Assembly (NCBI GenBank): GCA_002384935.1
Contig: DGCD01000010.1
Coordinates: forward strand, 82,612-146,611
Direction of reading: 5' to 3'
Origin: Pusillimonas sp. UBA3987
GTDB lineage: Bacteria; Pseudomonadota; Gammaproteobacteria; Burkholderiales; Burkholderiaceae_B
Length of the DNA: 64,000 bases
In this document: piece by piece, positions 50,568 through 58,972 of the stretch
How the letters are laid out: the number at the start of each line of letters is the position of its first letter
Numbering within the stretch: position 1 is the stretch's first letter
The notes under the pieces: model-generated
What the model was told of the DNA's origin: nothing
The model's database searches: none
The model's input: the letters and a program-made list of their open reading frames with translations, nothing else
Position numbers and translations under genes: made by a program

Positions 50568-51910
50568 GGTTGCTCCTTGATTCCGCGATCAGGACTGGTC
50601 CAGCGGGCACGTTGGCGCCGCATTCTCAGCATGACGCTTGGAAAACTGCAGATAGTGGTGGTGAGGCTGATCAGCCAGTAAACAAAGGGGTACCAGACGA
50701 TCCAGTAAAGTGAATACGTCAGTCCGGGCTCGTAACGCCGGTCAATCAGGGTACTGATACCAAACTGAAACAGGCAGACAAATGCCAGAATCAGGCCGGT
50801 GTAGGTTGGAGGAAGTAGTTCGGCAACGCTTAATTGCGCCGGAAGACCGAATGCTTGTCCCCAAAGCCATAGCAGGGCCAGCAGGGCAAGCGAGAAGGCC
50901 CAGAGTGTCGAAAGGGCATACTCAAGCATCAGAAGCCACATACGGTTGTGCCTCCAGCTCAAAAGTACGGGTAGATTTTTAAGAAAGACTTCAGCGCCGC
51001 CGCGAGCCCAGCGCAATCGCTGCTTCCACAAGCCGCGCAATGTCTCGGGCATCAGGATCCAGCAAAGGGCGCGGGGCTCATAAAATACGTTCCAGCCGCC
51101 CAATTGCAGTTTCCAGGTAATGTCGATGTCTTCAGTGTTCATGTCCAGGCTCCAGTAGCCAACGTCGTGCAGGGCACTGCGTCGAAACGCGGCCACCACG
51201 CCCGAGACGCTGAAGAGTCGGCCATAGATGCGCTGGGTTCGTTTTATCAATCCGATGATCGAGGAAAACTCACCGACCTGTATCCTGCCAATCAGGGTGG
51301 AGCGTGTTCGGATGCGGGGGTTGCCGGTGACGGCGCCGACGGCGTCGTGTTTGACCAGTGGTGCAATCAGGTATTGGCAGGCGTCAGGCTCAAGCATGGC
51401 GTCACCATCAATGCAAACCAGATATTCGCTTCTGGCTGCCAGGGCGCCCATGCGCAGTGCCATCGCCTTGCCCTGGTTGTGGGTTAAACGAATAACGCGG
51501 ATTCTGGGGTTCAGGCTTGCATAGTGCTCGCATAATTCGCCGGTCTGATCGGTAGAACCGTCGTCAATGACGATGATTTCGATGTTTTTGTAGTGCTGGC
51601 CTGTTGCCGCGTCCAGCGTGTCGAGGATGTTTTCGCTCTCGTTGTGGCAGGGAATCAGGATGGAAATGAGCGGCTCGTCATTCAGGACCGGGGGGGGAGT
51701 ACCAGGCCCCCATTTCCAATGTCGTTCCCACCGCCACCAGAAGAACAGTCCGCCTGCGATCCAGATTCCGGACATGGTCAATGGGTAATAAAAGACGAAA
51801 CTGCTCAGGTAGTGGCTTGTGGCTGCAAAGATCACGCCTGCGGGTGTGCCCAGCATGACGAGCAGGATGCCAAATGCGATGATGCGTTCTGTCATTTCAG
51901 TGGATACCAT
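50564..51910 (-). CDS. pgaC: Poly-beta-1,6-N-acetyl-D-glucosamine synthase PgaC
   Basis: Processive GT2 glycosyltransferase of the inner membrane. The 448-residue protein has two N-terminal membrane segments, then the catalytic motifs DDGSTDQTG, DGDAMLEPDA, NTEDIDITWKL and QRLRWARGG, and C-terminal membrane segments. It polymerises UDP-GlcNAc while exporting the chain. Its start overlaps the pgaB stop by 19 bases. Confidence 0.95.
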   Translation of the reverse strand: MVSTEMTERIIAFGILLVMLGTPAGVIFAATSHYLSSFVFYYPLTMSGIWIAGGLFFWWRWERHWKWGPGTPPPVLNDEPLISILIPCHNESENILDTLDAATGQHYKNIEIIVIDDGSTDQTGELCEHYASLNPRIRVIRLTHNQGKAMALRMGALAARSEYLVCIDGDAMLEPDACQYLIAPLVKHDAVGAVTGNPRIRTRSTLIGRIQVGEFSSIIGLIKRTQRIYGRLFSVSGVVAAFRRSALHDVGYWSLDMNTEDIDITWKLQLGGWNVFYEPRALCWILMPETLRGLWKQRLRWARGGAEVFLKNLPVLLSWRHNRMWLLMLEYALSTLWAFSLALLALLWLWGQAFGLPAQLSVAELLPPTYTGLILAFVCLFQFGISTLIDRRYEPGLTYSLYWIVWYPFVYWLISLTTTICSFPSVMLRMRRQRARWTSPDRGIKEQP

Positions 51911-53721
51911 GCGTTAGAGAAAACGGGACGAATCACCGCCATTTGAGGGCGATCGCCCAGGAAGTCGTCGTAGGTGTAGCCGTAACTCATATGCCCGTGC
52001 TGCTGTAGCTGGCGCATGGCTTGCGCCAGGTCAATGCTTTCGCGCTCTGGGCCGACGTTGTTGATGTCCGGCGTACTGCTTACTGGTTGGTTGCCGGTAA
52101 CAAAGCTGATAATCAGGCGTTGTGCGGCAAAAGGAGGCAGATTCAGTTGCGGGTTGAGGCGTTGAATGCGCCTGGCCGGTTCGTTGTATTGGTTGCCTGC
52201 TGATGCCAGTTCCACGACAACCCAGTCGTGCTGGCCAAGCAGTGAAGACAAAGCGATCAATGTGTCAGGCGGGAGTCGTTGTGCGGTGTCGTCATAACCG
52301 GCTTCAGCGGTGGCAGCTGTTTTCAGTTCATCTCCCCGGATGAATCGCATTCTTTGCGCAATGGTTTGCGTCAGCGGTGTGTCGCCCTGACTCCTGAAAT
52401 GAACGCCGGCAAAAATGGCGTTGCGAGCCATGTCTTCAAACAGGGCGACCGCATCACGATCATTCTGAGCGACCTGCCTGACCTTGTCGGGCGAGAGGGA
52501 GGCGTAGACATCAACAAACGCGCGGCTGCGCAGTTGCCATGCGGTACGGTTCAGCAGGTCGGCACGCACCGGGAGCAGGCGGTTGGGAAAATAAAATGCA
52601 TCGGGCAAGCCATCGTGATCTGTGTCGGCATCGGCATCCAGGAAAACGGTCGTGATCTGAAGATCGGCGATACGTTGAATCAAAAGCCCCAGCTTCCGGT
52701 TCATCTGGTCTGGATCAGTGTCGTATACCTCATCCAGACGGACTTGTGCCACGCGCATGATTTCAGGGTTTTCCTGGGCAAGTACGGCATTGGCAAAACT
52801 GGGCAGGACGGGGTCATTGGAAATCAATAATCGGGGAACATGCGTGAAGTTGTTTGTATTGCCAAGTCCGTCTTCTAATGTCAGCAGCAGGGCATATCCA
52901 TGATCCTGAATAGTTTGCGCGGCCAACCCACTACCGGTTCCGTATGGCCAAACCCATACCCTGGGCGGCCGTCCGGTGGCGCGTGCGATCTTTTCCGTAA
53001 TGGCGGCGACATCCTGTGAAATACGTGCGCGGTATGTTTTGTCGGATTCGTAGGTTGAAGTCAGGGGGTCGTAAAGGCGGGCGGCGGCGGCGGGCTGAAG
53101 ATTTCCCTGTGGGTTTGCCTGTATTCCAAAATGCAGGTTGTTGGAGTGGGCCGCCACCTCAACCAGGCCGGAACGCGACATTTCGGTTATTTGGTCCCAG
53201 GTTAGAAAGCGTTCCCTGGGTACGACCAGATCGCCGAAGTTCACACTTGCCCCAGGTGGCGGGTCTGTCCATACTCCAACAGGCGCCACCACTGCCGGCC
53301 ATTGATAGGCTTTTAAAAGCGGGTAGACATGCTGGTAAAAACTTTGATAGCCGTCGTCGAAAGTCAGTAGAACGGCTTTATGGGGCAGTTCGGTTCTGCC
53401 CGCCTTTGCATCCAGTATCTGGTCGATGCTTACGGGGACATAGTTGTTTTCGTGCAGCCAGGAAAACTGCTGCCGCAAATGTTCGGTTAGCACGCTAACG
53501 AATGTCTGGTCCGGGCTTGCATCTTCAACGTCGTGGTAGGCCAGCACCAGGAAATGATTCTTGGGCCAGGGGGCTTCGGTAATGGCTTTGGTGCGTTGGG
53601 CGGGTGGGGTGTATTCGATGCCACCCGAATTTCCCATGTGCTGGCAGCCTGCCAGAAACACCAGCACACATCCCATCAGGAAGCCGTAAGTGGCAGGGCG
53701 ATAAGTTGAAAACCGTTTCAT
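51892..53721 (-). CDS. pgaB: Poly-beta-1,6-N-acetyl-D-glucosamine N-deacetylase PgaB
   Basis: Periplasmic lipoprotein (lipobox FLAGC, Cys25) that partly deacetylates PNAG for export. The 609-residue protein has an N-terminal polysaccharide-deacetylase domain with LAYHDVED, LLTFDDGYQSFY and AAHSNNLHF metal motifs, and a C-terminal glycoside-hydrolase-like domain. In the latter the loop that reads HDD in E. coli PgaB (from memory) appears as GVHFRSQ here, so hydrolase activity may be weak or lost. Confidence 0.93.
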   Translation of the reverse strand: MKRFSTYRPATYGFLMGCVLVFLAGCQHMGNSGGIEYTPPAQRTKAITEAPWPKNHFLVLAYHDVEDASPDQTFVSVLTEHLRQQFSWLHENNYVPVSIDQILDAKAGRTELPHKAVLLTFDDGYQSFYQHVYPLLKAYQWPAVVAPVGVWTDPPPGASVNFGDLVVPRERFLTWDQITEMSRSGLVEVAAHSNNLHFGIQANPQGNLQPAAAARLYDPLTSTYESDKTYRARISQDVAAITEKIARATGRPPRVWVWPYGTGSGLAAQTIQDHGYALLLTLEDGLGNTNNFTHVPRLLISNDPVLPSFANAVLAQENPEIMRVAQVRLDEVYDTDPDQMNRKLGLLIQRIADLQITTVFLDADADTDHDGLPDAFYFPNRLLPVRADLLNRTAWQLRSRAFVDVYASLSPDKVRQVAQNDRDAVALFEDMARNAIFAGVHFRSQGDTPLTQTIAQRMRFIRGDELKTAATAEAGYDDTAQRLPPDTLIALSSLLGQHDWVVVELASAGNQYNEPARRIQRLNPQLNLPPFAAQRLIISFVTGNQPVSSTPDINNVGPERESIDLAQAMRQLQQHGHMSYGYTYDDFLGDRPQMAVIRPVFSNAWYPLK

Positions 53722-53732
53722 GATGATGCCCT

Positions 53733-55763
53733 CTAGAAGCGCAGGCTGATGTTCAACGCCAGGCGCAATTCTTTTTCTTGTTTGCCGTCGTAAGGTCGTC
53801 GAATACCCAGAATGCTTGATGAAATCTCAAGGTTGCGGTTGGCGCGCCAACTGATGCCGTATCCAATTGCCGTCATTGGCCCGGTACCGAAGTGTTTCTG
53901 GCTGTATGAGCCGGCCAGTAACTGCACGTAGTGTTCCAGTCGCGACTCATATCTTTGGTTAAGCAAGTGGGTGAGCCGCACACCGGCAAGCGCGCCAAAA
54001 TCGGCCTTGGGGTTGTAGTAGGAGGTGTCTTCTTTTGTATTGGCCGAAGCGGATATTTCTATTTCCCCGTCCAGACGAACGGTGGGCCATTGCTTGATCG
54101 GTTCTTTACCGTATATGCGCAGCTCGACCCTGCGGTTTCCATCGCTGAAACGGGCGGGGGCGACGCTGAGCATCCATTCCCGATAGGTATCAGGGGTCCA
54201 GCGCACCCAGGCTTGTGCCGCGTTCGCGCTGATGTTGTCTGACAGTGCGCGCAAAGGCGTTGCCGGGCCACGCCATGAAAGGGCGCCACCGACAGTCCAG
54301 GTATCGCTCAATGCCTGTTCGACATTTGCGTACGCACCTGTTTTTTGGCCATAACCGTAACGCTGGTTGATTAAAGCGGCCTCAATGGTGGTGTTGCCGG
54401 CACGCCATTGAACGCCGCCTTTGACCCATCGGTTACGTAATGGCTCGTCGTTGAACGTTGCGTTGGATTGGCCCGCGCCAACCAAAGCGCGCCAGTTTAA
54501 TGAGATGGGTGGGCTGTAAAGGGTTGTTTCCAACGCGTGTTCACCGCTGCCGGAAACCGGGCTGTCTGAGCTAAAGGTTTTTTGTGCCCCAATCAGCAAT
54601 TCCCATTTTTCGTGGGTGCCCCAATCTTTCTGCAGGTGCTGGGTGGTCTTGAGTTCGGGATAATGTGTTTGGGTAAATTCAACCAGTTCTTGTGCCTGCT
54701 CCCATTCCTGAAGAGAAAGCGCGGTTTGTGCCTGGGCAGTCAGCAAGTCGGGATTCAAAGGCGCAAGTGCTTCGGCTTGCTTTAACGTAAGTTGGGCGGC
54801 TCGAGGATGGCCATATGCACGTTGGGTGTTGGCCAGTTCGATTTTCAGTCCGGCATCGCGGGGTGCGTTCTGGCTTAATGTCTCCAGGCGCTCAAGCGCC
54901 AGGCCTGGGTTGTTGTGAAATAACGGCGCAACCGCCCAGGTGCGGGCAACTTCAAGATAGGAATCGTTGGGCAGCGGCTGATTCACCCCGGGTAAGCGAC
55001 GCCAGGGCGGCTCTTGCGCGTATGTGGTCTCAAGCAATGTGTAGGCTTCGGTCCAGCGGCCTTGCTCCTGAAGCGCGTAATAGCGTCCGATTTGTTCCTT
55101 TACGACATCCGAGCGGTCGCGCGGGCTATTGGCATTGGTGGCCAGGCTGTTTTCGTAGAAACTTGCGGCTTTCTCGGGTTGTTCCAGGTAGAGGTAGGCG
55201 TCGCCGATTTCATTAAGCAGGTAGGCGGGTATGACGATATTTTCTGCACTTAATTGTTCATACGATTGAACAACCCCCTGCATACGCTTTCTGGCGTGCA
55301 AGGCCTGGATCCGGTCAAAATATATCCGGTGGTTTGCCGGTTCAGTGGCCGACAGTTCATTGTTGGCCTCCAGCAGTGTGTCGTAAATTGCCAGAGCGCG
55401 ATCGGCCAGCAGGTACCGCTCCGATTCGCTTCGCGCAGGTGCCAGTGAGAGCCTTGTCAGCTCCGCAGCATAATCAACGGTCAGTTCGCGCAGCAGGCCG
55501 GCGGGAATGGTGTCTTGGTGCTGTTGCGCCAGCACGTAGGCAATGCTGGCAAGACGCGCCTGTCGTAGCGCCGCAATATACGCCAGCAACGCGTTAGTGT
55601 CGGCAGGCTGTTGCTGATATGCACTTTGTGCCTGTAACAAAACAGGTACGCCGGGCTGAGCAGGATTTTCCCGCTGTTCGGTTACAGAAACGCCGGTGTT
55701 TTGGGCGCTGACGGATTGCGTTATCAGTGCGCCAAGAACAAACCATAATAGGGGGCGGAGCAT
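53733..55763 (-). CDS. pgaA: PNAG outer-membrane export porin PgaA
   Basis: A 676-residue protein with signal peptide (cut at VSAQ, about residue 20), a TPR-rich periplasmic half (residues 40-400) and a C-terminal beta-barrel ending in Phe (LALNISLRF), as in outer-membrane porins. It guides the polymer out after PgaB. ATG at 55763 follows GAGGAAAA; a longer frame upstream runs through the tRNA-Pro gene and is spurious. It heads the pgaABCD operon. Confidence 0.93.
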   Translation of the reverse strand: MLRPLLWFVLGALITQSVSAQNTGVSVTEQRENPAQPGVPVLLQAQSAYQQQPADTNALLAYIAALRQARLASIAYVLAQQHQDTIPAGLLRELTVDYAAELTRLSLAPARSESERYLLADRALAIYDTLLEANNELSATEPANHRIYFDRIQALHARKRMQGVVQSYEQLSAENIVIPAYLLNEIGDAYLYLEQPEKAASFYENSLATNANSPRDRSDVVKEQIGRYYALQEQGRWTEAYTLLETTYAQEPPWRRLPGVNQPLPNDSYLEVARTWAVAPLFHNNPGLALERLETLSQNAPRDAGLKIELANTQRAYGHPRAAQLTLKQAEALAPLNPDLLTAQAQTALSLQEWEQAQELVEFTQTHYPELKTTQHLQKDWGTHEKWELLIGAQKTFSSDSPVSGSGEHALETTLYSPPISLNWRALVGAGQSNATFNDEPLRNRWVKGGVQWRAGNTTIEAALINQRYGYGQKTGAYANVEQALSDTWTVGGALSWRGPATPLRALSDNISANAAQAWVRWTPDTYREWMLSVAPARFSDGNRRVELRIYGKEPIKQWPTVRLDGEIEISASANTKEDTSYYNPKADFGALAGVRLTHLLNQRYESRLEHYVQLLAGSYSQKHFGTGPMTAIGYGISWRANRNLEISSSILGIRRPYDGKQEKELRLALNISLRF

Positions 55764-55788
55764 GCTTTGTTTTCCTCGTTTATGACAA

Positions 55789-55827
55789 TTTGATACAGCT
55801 TGTATGAGGCAAACTATAGGTATCAAA
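55789..55827. promoter_or_regulatory. Spaced inverted repeat upstream of pgaA
   Basis: TTTGATAC (55789-55796) and GTATCAAA (55820-55827), perfect 8-bp arms 23 bases apart, lie 26-64 bases before the pgaA ATG, where promoter or leader elements are expected. It could be an operator or structured 5' leader. Confidence 0.35.
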
Positions 55828-55948
55828 TGAGCATGCTGAAATGCGCAAGATGGCGTACACCATTGCGCGGTAATGCTTGATATAAAAGGGTTAAGTTGTT
55901 TGGCGGAAGGCGAAAAAAGCGGGCTGAAAAGGTCGGGTAAAACTATGC

Positions 55949-55954
55949 TAAAAT
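55949..55954 (+). promoter_or_regulatory. -10 element of the tRNA-Pro promoter
   Basis: TAAAAT preceded by TGC gives an extended -10 about 10 bases before the mature tRNA 5' end. The -35 is not clear. Confidence 0.5.
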
Positions 55955-55962
55955 CACGTTCT

Positions 55963-56041
<79 letters not shown>

Positions 56042-56048
56042 ATAAAAT

Positions 56049-56086
56049 CAAGGGCTTACAGATTTATTTCTGTAAGCCCTTGTTCC
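56049..56086 (+). terminator. Terminator after tRNA-Pro
   Basis: CAAGGGCTTACAG (56049-56061) pairs perfectly with CTGTAAGCCCTTG (56070-56082), 8-base loop, followed by a short TTCC tail. The 13-bp stem and position mark the end of the tRNA transcript. Confidence 0.7.
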
Positions 56087-56164
56087 GTTATGGCCTCAAG
56101 GGGTAAACCCAGGGGTAAACGCGCCTACCTACTATGAACTGCACTCTCTGCCGGAAGAAAACAC

Positions 56165-57469
56165 GGCTCTACCCCATAAAAGGGGGATAGGCACTCATCA
56201 AACACGGTTAATCACGCCGTTCCAACCGCACTGAGCTAAGACGCGCAGGCGGTAATTCTCAAAATTCCTGAACCCATACGCTCTGCGCGAAAGCATCTCC
56301 ATCTTTGTGTGGAACCCCTCAGTAATTCCATTAGACTTTGAAAAGCGCCACATGCGCACAATGGGTTCTAGCCACGATAATAACGTAGCAGCCAGTGCTC
56401 GGGCTGGGCTTTGTTCAAACTGACGAATGAGCGCCAGGAACTTAGGCAGCATCTTGCTTGCCCGTTCTCGGTGTGTCATGCGCAGGGTCAAAAAACCATT
56501 AAGCTGCTGTTTAGCAAAATATAAAGCATTCAGAACAGGCGATTGCGCCAGATATTGATGCAACCGTTCCTTTTGAACAGCAGACAGTCGCCAGTGATGA
56601 CGGCGCATCAAACTGAGCAGTCCCCGGTTCTTACGTCCCTCGGGGTCGTACTGTTGCCACAGCTTCAAAAAGTGCTGATTGACCAGGCGAATCACATGAA
56701 AGCGGTCGGCCACGATCATGGCATTGGGGAAGTACTGCTGGGCAATCCGACGGTACGTCTCGGACATATCCATCACAATGACCCGCACGTTCTCACGTCC
56801 GGGAAGACGCTTTAAATAGCTGCGCAGGCTCGCCTCTGAACGCCCCAGCACCACATCAAAGACCTTGTGATTCTTCAAATCAACCAAGGTGGTCGCGTAG
56901 CCCTTCTTACGGGTAAAGAAATGCTCATCAATACCTAAAACTTGCGGACAACTGCGCCCCGATAACTCAGAGACCCGTTGCTTGATGTAAGACTGGTACC
57001 AACGCTCAACCGTGGCACTGCCAATGTGGTGGGTTCGGGTCAGCTTGCGCTGGCTGACCCCACCTTCATGCGCCTCAAAGACCTCCAGGCGATACGCCTC
57101 GGTTGAGCGGTGCCAAGGCCGCAACCCGGCAAACCGATGACGAAAATAACGATTACACGACAGACAATGATACTTAGGCACTCGCAGGTGCAGCACCATC
57201 AACTGGTTACCCTGACGCGTGTGCTTTACAGTGCGCCCATACGTCGACTTAATCCGCACCGGCGCTTGCCGGCAATGAATACAAGCAGGCCGCTTGCCAG
57301 GCCTGGCCCACACCCGAATCGTGTGGGCGCGCTCAACCCGCTCAATTATCAAACCGGGCAAACCTAAGATAGAATCTATTGGGGACATCGGTATTACCTC
57401 CATTAAGCCTGTTCGTCGAAAAAACAAGTTTAATGAATACCGGTCGTCCCCCTTTTATGATGAAGAGCC
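56165..57469 (-). mobile_element. ISL3-family insertion sequence, intact
   Basis: A 1305-bp element bounded by imperfect inverted repeats: the left end begins GGCTCTACCCCATAAAAGGG and the right end (minus strand) GGCTCTTCATCATAAAAGGG. It is flanked by identical 8-bp repeats GAAAACAC (56157-56164 and 57470-57477), the target duplication size of ISL3. One transposase gene fills it. Perfect duplications suggest recent insertion. Confidence 0.93.
56198..57388 (-). CDS. ISL3 family transposase
   Basis: A 396-residue transposase with an N-terminal zinc-binding region (CIHC, then CLSCNRYFRHRF), and the ISL3 DDE core: LGIDEHFFTRKKGYATTL, VIVMDMSETYRRIA, VADRFHVIRLVNQ and the C-terminal NGITEGFHTKMEMLSRRAYGF. 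ATG at 57388 is preceded by a strong GGAGG; an in-frame ATG lies 15 bases earlier. It looks intact and active. Confidence 0.93.
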   Translation of the reverse strand: MSPIDSILGLPGLIIERVERAHTIRVWARPGKRPACIHCRQAPVRIKSTYGRTVKHTRQGNQLMVLHLRVPKYHCLSCNRYFRHRFAGLRPWHRSTEAYRLEVFEAHEGGVSQRKLTRTHHIGSATVERWYQSYIKQRVSELSGRSCPQVLGIDEHFFTRKKGYATTLVDLKNHKVFDVVLGRSEASLRSYLKRLPGRENVRVIVMDMSETYRRIAQQYFPNAMIVADRFHVIRLVNQHFLKLWQQYDPEGRKNRGLLSLMRRHHWRLSAVQKERLHQYLAQSPVLNALYFAKQQLNGFLTLRMTHRERASKMLPKFLALIRQFEQSPARALAATLLSWLEPIVRMWRFSKSNGITEGFHTKMEMLSRRAYGFRNFENYRLRVLAQCGWNGVINRV

Positions 57470-57477
57470 GAAAACAC

Positions 57478-57980
57478 ATCATGCCTGAAATCGAGCCCGA
57501 CTCGTCTGCTTCGTAGCGATGGCCCGCGTTCATTGCCCTGTATGGCGAGTAATGGAAGCGCTATTGAACCGAGGTATGTAGCCAAGCCTCTCAGCAAGAC
57601 CTTGCACAGGCTAATGACCCGCTGCTGCGGGTATGATGGCAACAGGGCGAACGCGACCTGTTCTTGCTGCGCAGCCAGCAAAAGCCACTAGATTTAGCCA
57701 ACGTCTGGTTGAATCGCCAACCGTGTGTGCTGACGTTGCAGACCGCTGAACTCTATAGTCGCCCCGCCAGGCAACACCAAGGACTGGGCTGTTTGCTATG
57801 GCAGACGGTATTTAAACGACACTCTACCCACGACCGATAAGGCCAGATTTTCGTGCACCGTGGCCTGCTACACAAAGCCGAACCCAAGGCGCTGCGCACA
57901 TTGGAACGCTTGCGGCTACTGGCTTAATGGCAGTTATAAAGGCGGGCTAAATGTCTGGTGTGATGATGCACCGGCAAAGT
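57478..57980 (+). pseudogene. Decayed transposase-like remnant
   Basis: About 500 bases right of the IS with no intact gene. A plus-strand frame from about 57637 reads LFLLRSQQKPLDLANVWLN to a stop at 57838, then continues in the same sense as VHRGLLHKAEPKALRTLERL with a final LRLLA stop at 57927. The pattern is a stop-riddled 3' end of a longer gene, probably a transposase; I cannot name its family. The first 150 bases show nothing clear. Confidence 0.35.
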
Positions 57981-58080
57981 GACAAACTCGATGCACACGC
58001 CGCGCTTGGTGAGTTTCTGCACCAGGCAGCGCAAGTCATCGAGATTGCGCGCCAAGCCTGACATCAGGTTAGGGTATGCT
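57981..58080 (-). pseudogene. tnpR: Fragment of Tn3-family resolvase TnpR
   Basis: A minus-strand stretch reads SGLARNLDDLRCLVQKLTKR followed by GVCIEFV, matching the serine-recombinase segment RLARNLDDLRRLV of Tn21-type TnpR. Only about 30 residues remain; the catalytic serine region and the DNA-binding end are missing. The rest of the transposition module (tnpA) is absent from the window. Confidence 0.65.
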
Positions 58081-58317
58081 TCAACCTGACGACTGCGAAC
58101 CGTCAGGAACAGGCGCAATGCCGGATTCTGTGGCGGCCTTGGCGCGTGCCAGGAAGCGTTCATAGCAATCCAGCCCGCAGAAGTGCTCGACGTATTTCGC
58201 GCCTTCCGGGGTGAAGGCGGCATCGAGCGGAATTTCTTTGCAGCATTCGCAGCAGGTGGTGCAACTGGCAGTGTTCGGGAAATTTGCGTTCGTGGTGATA
58301 CTCCAGATTTGTAGCAA
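58081..58317 (-). CDS. DUF3330 domain protein of mer transposons
   Basis: A 78-residue Cys-rich protein (ASCTTCCECCKEIPLD, then HFCGLDCYERF) of the DUF3330 family, regularly found between merE and tnpR in Tn21-like elements; function unknown, perhaps metal binding. The only in-frame start here is TTG at 58317, and the extra residues before NANFPNT are unlike relatives, so the native start may be altered. Confidence 0.6.
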   Translation of the reverse strand: MLQIWSITTNANFPNTASCTTCCECCKEIPLDAAFTPEGAKYVEHFCGLDCYERFLARAKAATESGIAPVPDGSQSSG

Positions 58318-58354
58318 ATCTCAAGATGCCTACTCTTGATTGGTAGGGAAGCGG

Positions 58355-58591
58355 TCATGATCTTCCCTTGAAGGCCCGAAGCAGCCGCATCACGGACAGG
58401 ACAAACAAGCCGGTCAGCGCGAGGGCTGCAACACCCCAGTGCTCCCCGATGAATGCGCCGGCGGTCGTGCCGGCAAGAACGGCGGCGAGAATCGGCAGAT
58501 GGCAGGGACAGGTAAGCACGGCCAGTGCGCCCCACAGATAGCCGGTCAACGGCTTGTGCGTCTCGACCGGCATGCGCTCGGGGCTGTTCAT
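58355..58591 (-). CDS. merE: Broad-spectrum mercury transporter MerE
   Basis: A 78-residue inner-membrane protein with two hydrophobic segments and the mercury-binding pair in LTCPCHLPIL. It moves Hg(II) and methylmercury into the cell. ATG at 58591 overlaps the merD stop by 3-4 bases, as in Tn21 and Tn501. Confidence 0.93.
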   Translation of the reverse strand: MNSPERMPVETHKPLTGYLWGALAVLTCPCHLPILAAVLAGTTAGAFIGEHWGVAALALTGLFVLSVMRLLRAFKGRS

Positions 58592-58955
58592 GGCAAACTT
58601 TCCGCATGTTGTGCCGGCTCGGTTGGCATTGTGGCCAACTGCATTTCGAGGCTGGCCAAGGCCTCGCGCCGGCGTTCGACGAGCTGACGCAACACGGCAC
58701 AAGCTGCATAGCCGCACCGTCGCCATCCGCAGCATCCAGCGCCCGACACAGCCGCGCCAGTGCGTCTAGGCCGATGCCCGCCTGAAAAGCGGCCCGCACG
58801 AAACACAGCCGTTGCAAGGCGGCGGCGTCGAACAAGCCGTAGCCGCCCGCGGTGCAAGCGACCGGCCACAACAATCCACGCAGCATGTAGTCGCGCACGA
58901 CATGCACACTCACGCCGGCATCAAGGGCCAGATGGGATACCGTGTAGGCGTTCAT
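58588..58955 (-). pseudogene. merD: merD, frameshifted
   Basis: MerD is a MerR-like secondary regulator that displaces MerR from the operator. The first 85 codons from ATG 58955 (good AGGAGG site) read MNAYTVSHLALDAGVSVHVV and on to GDGAAMQL. The conserved C-terminus (AVLRQLVERRREALASLEMQ, ending AQHAESLP) is in another frame. An extra two bases near 58698-58701 (CTTGTGCC where CTTGCC is expected) explain the shift. As read, the protein loses its last third and runs on through merE in the wrong frame. Confidence 0.8.
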
Positions 58956-58972
58956 CGAACACCTCCTTTTCT

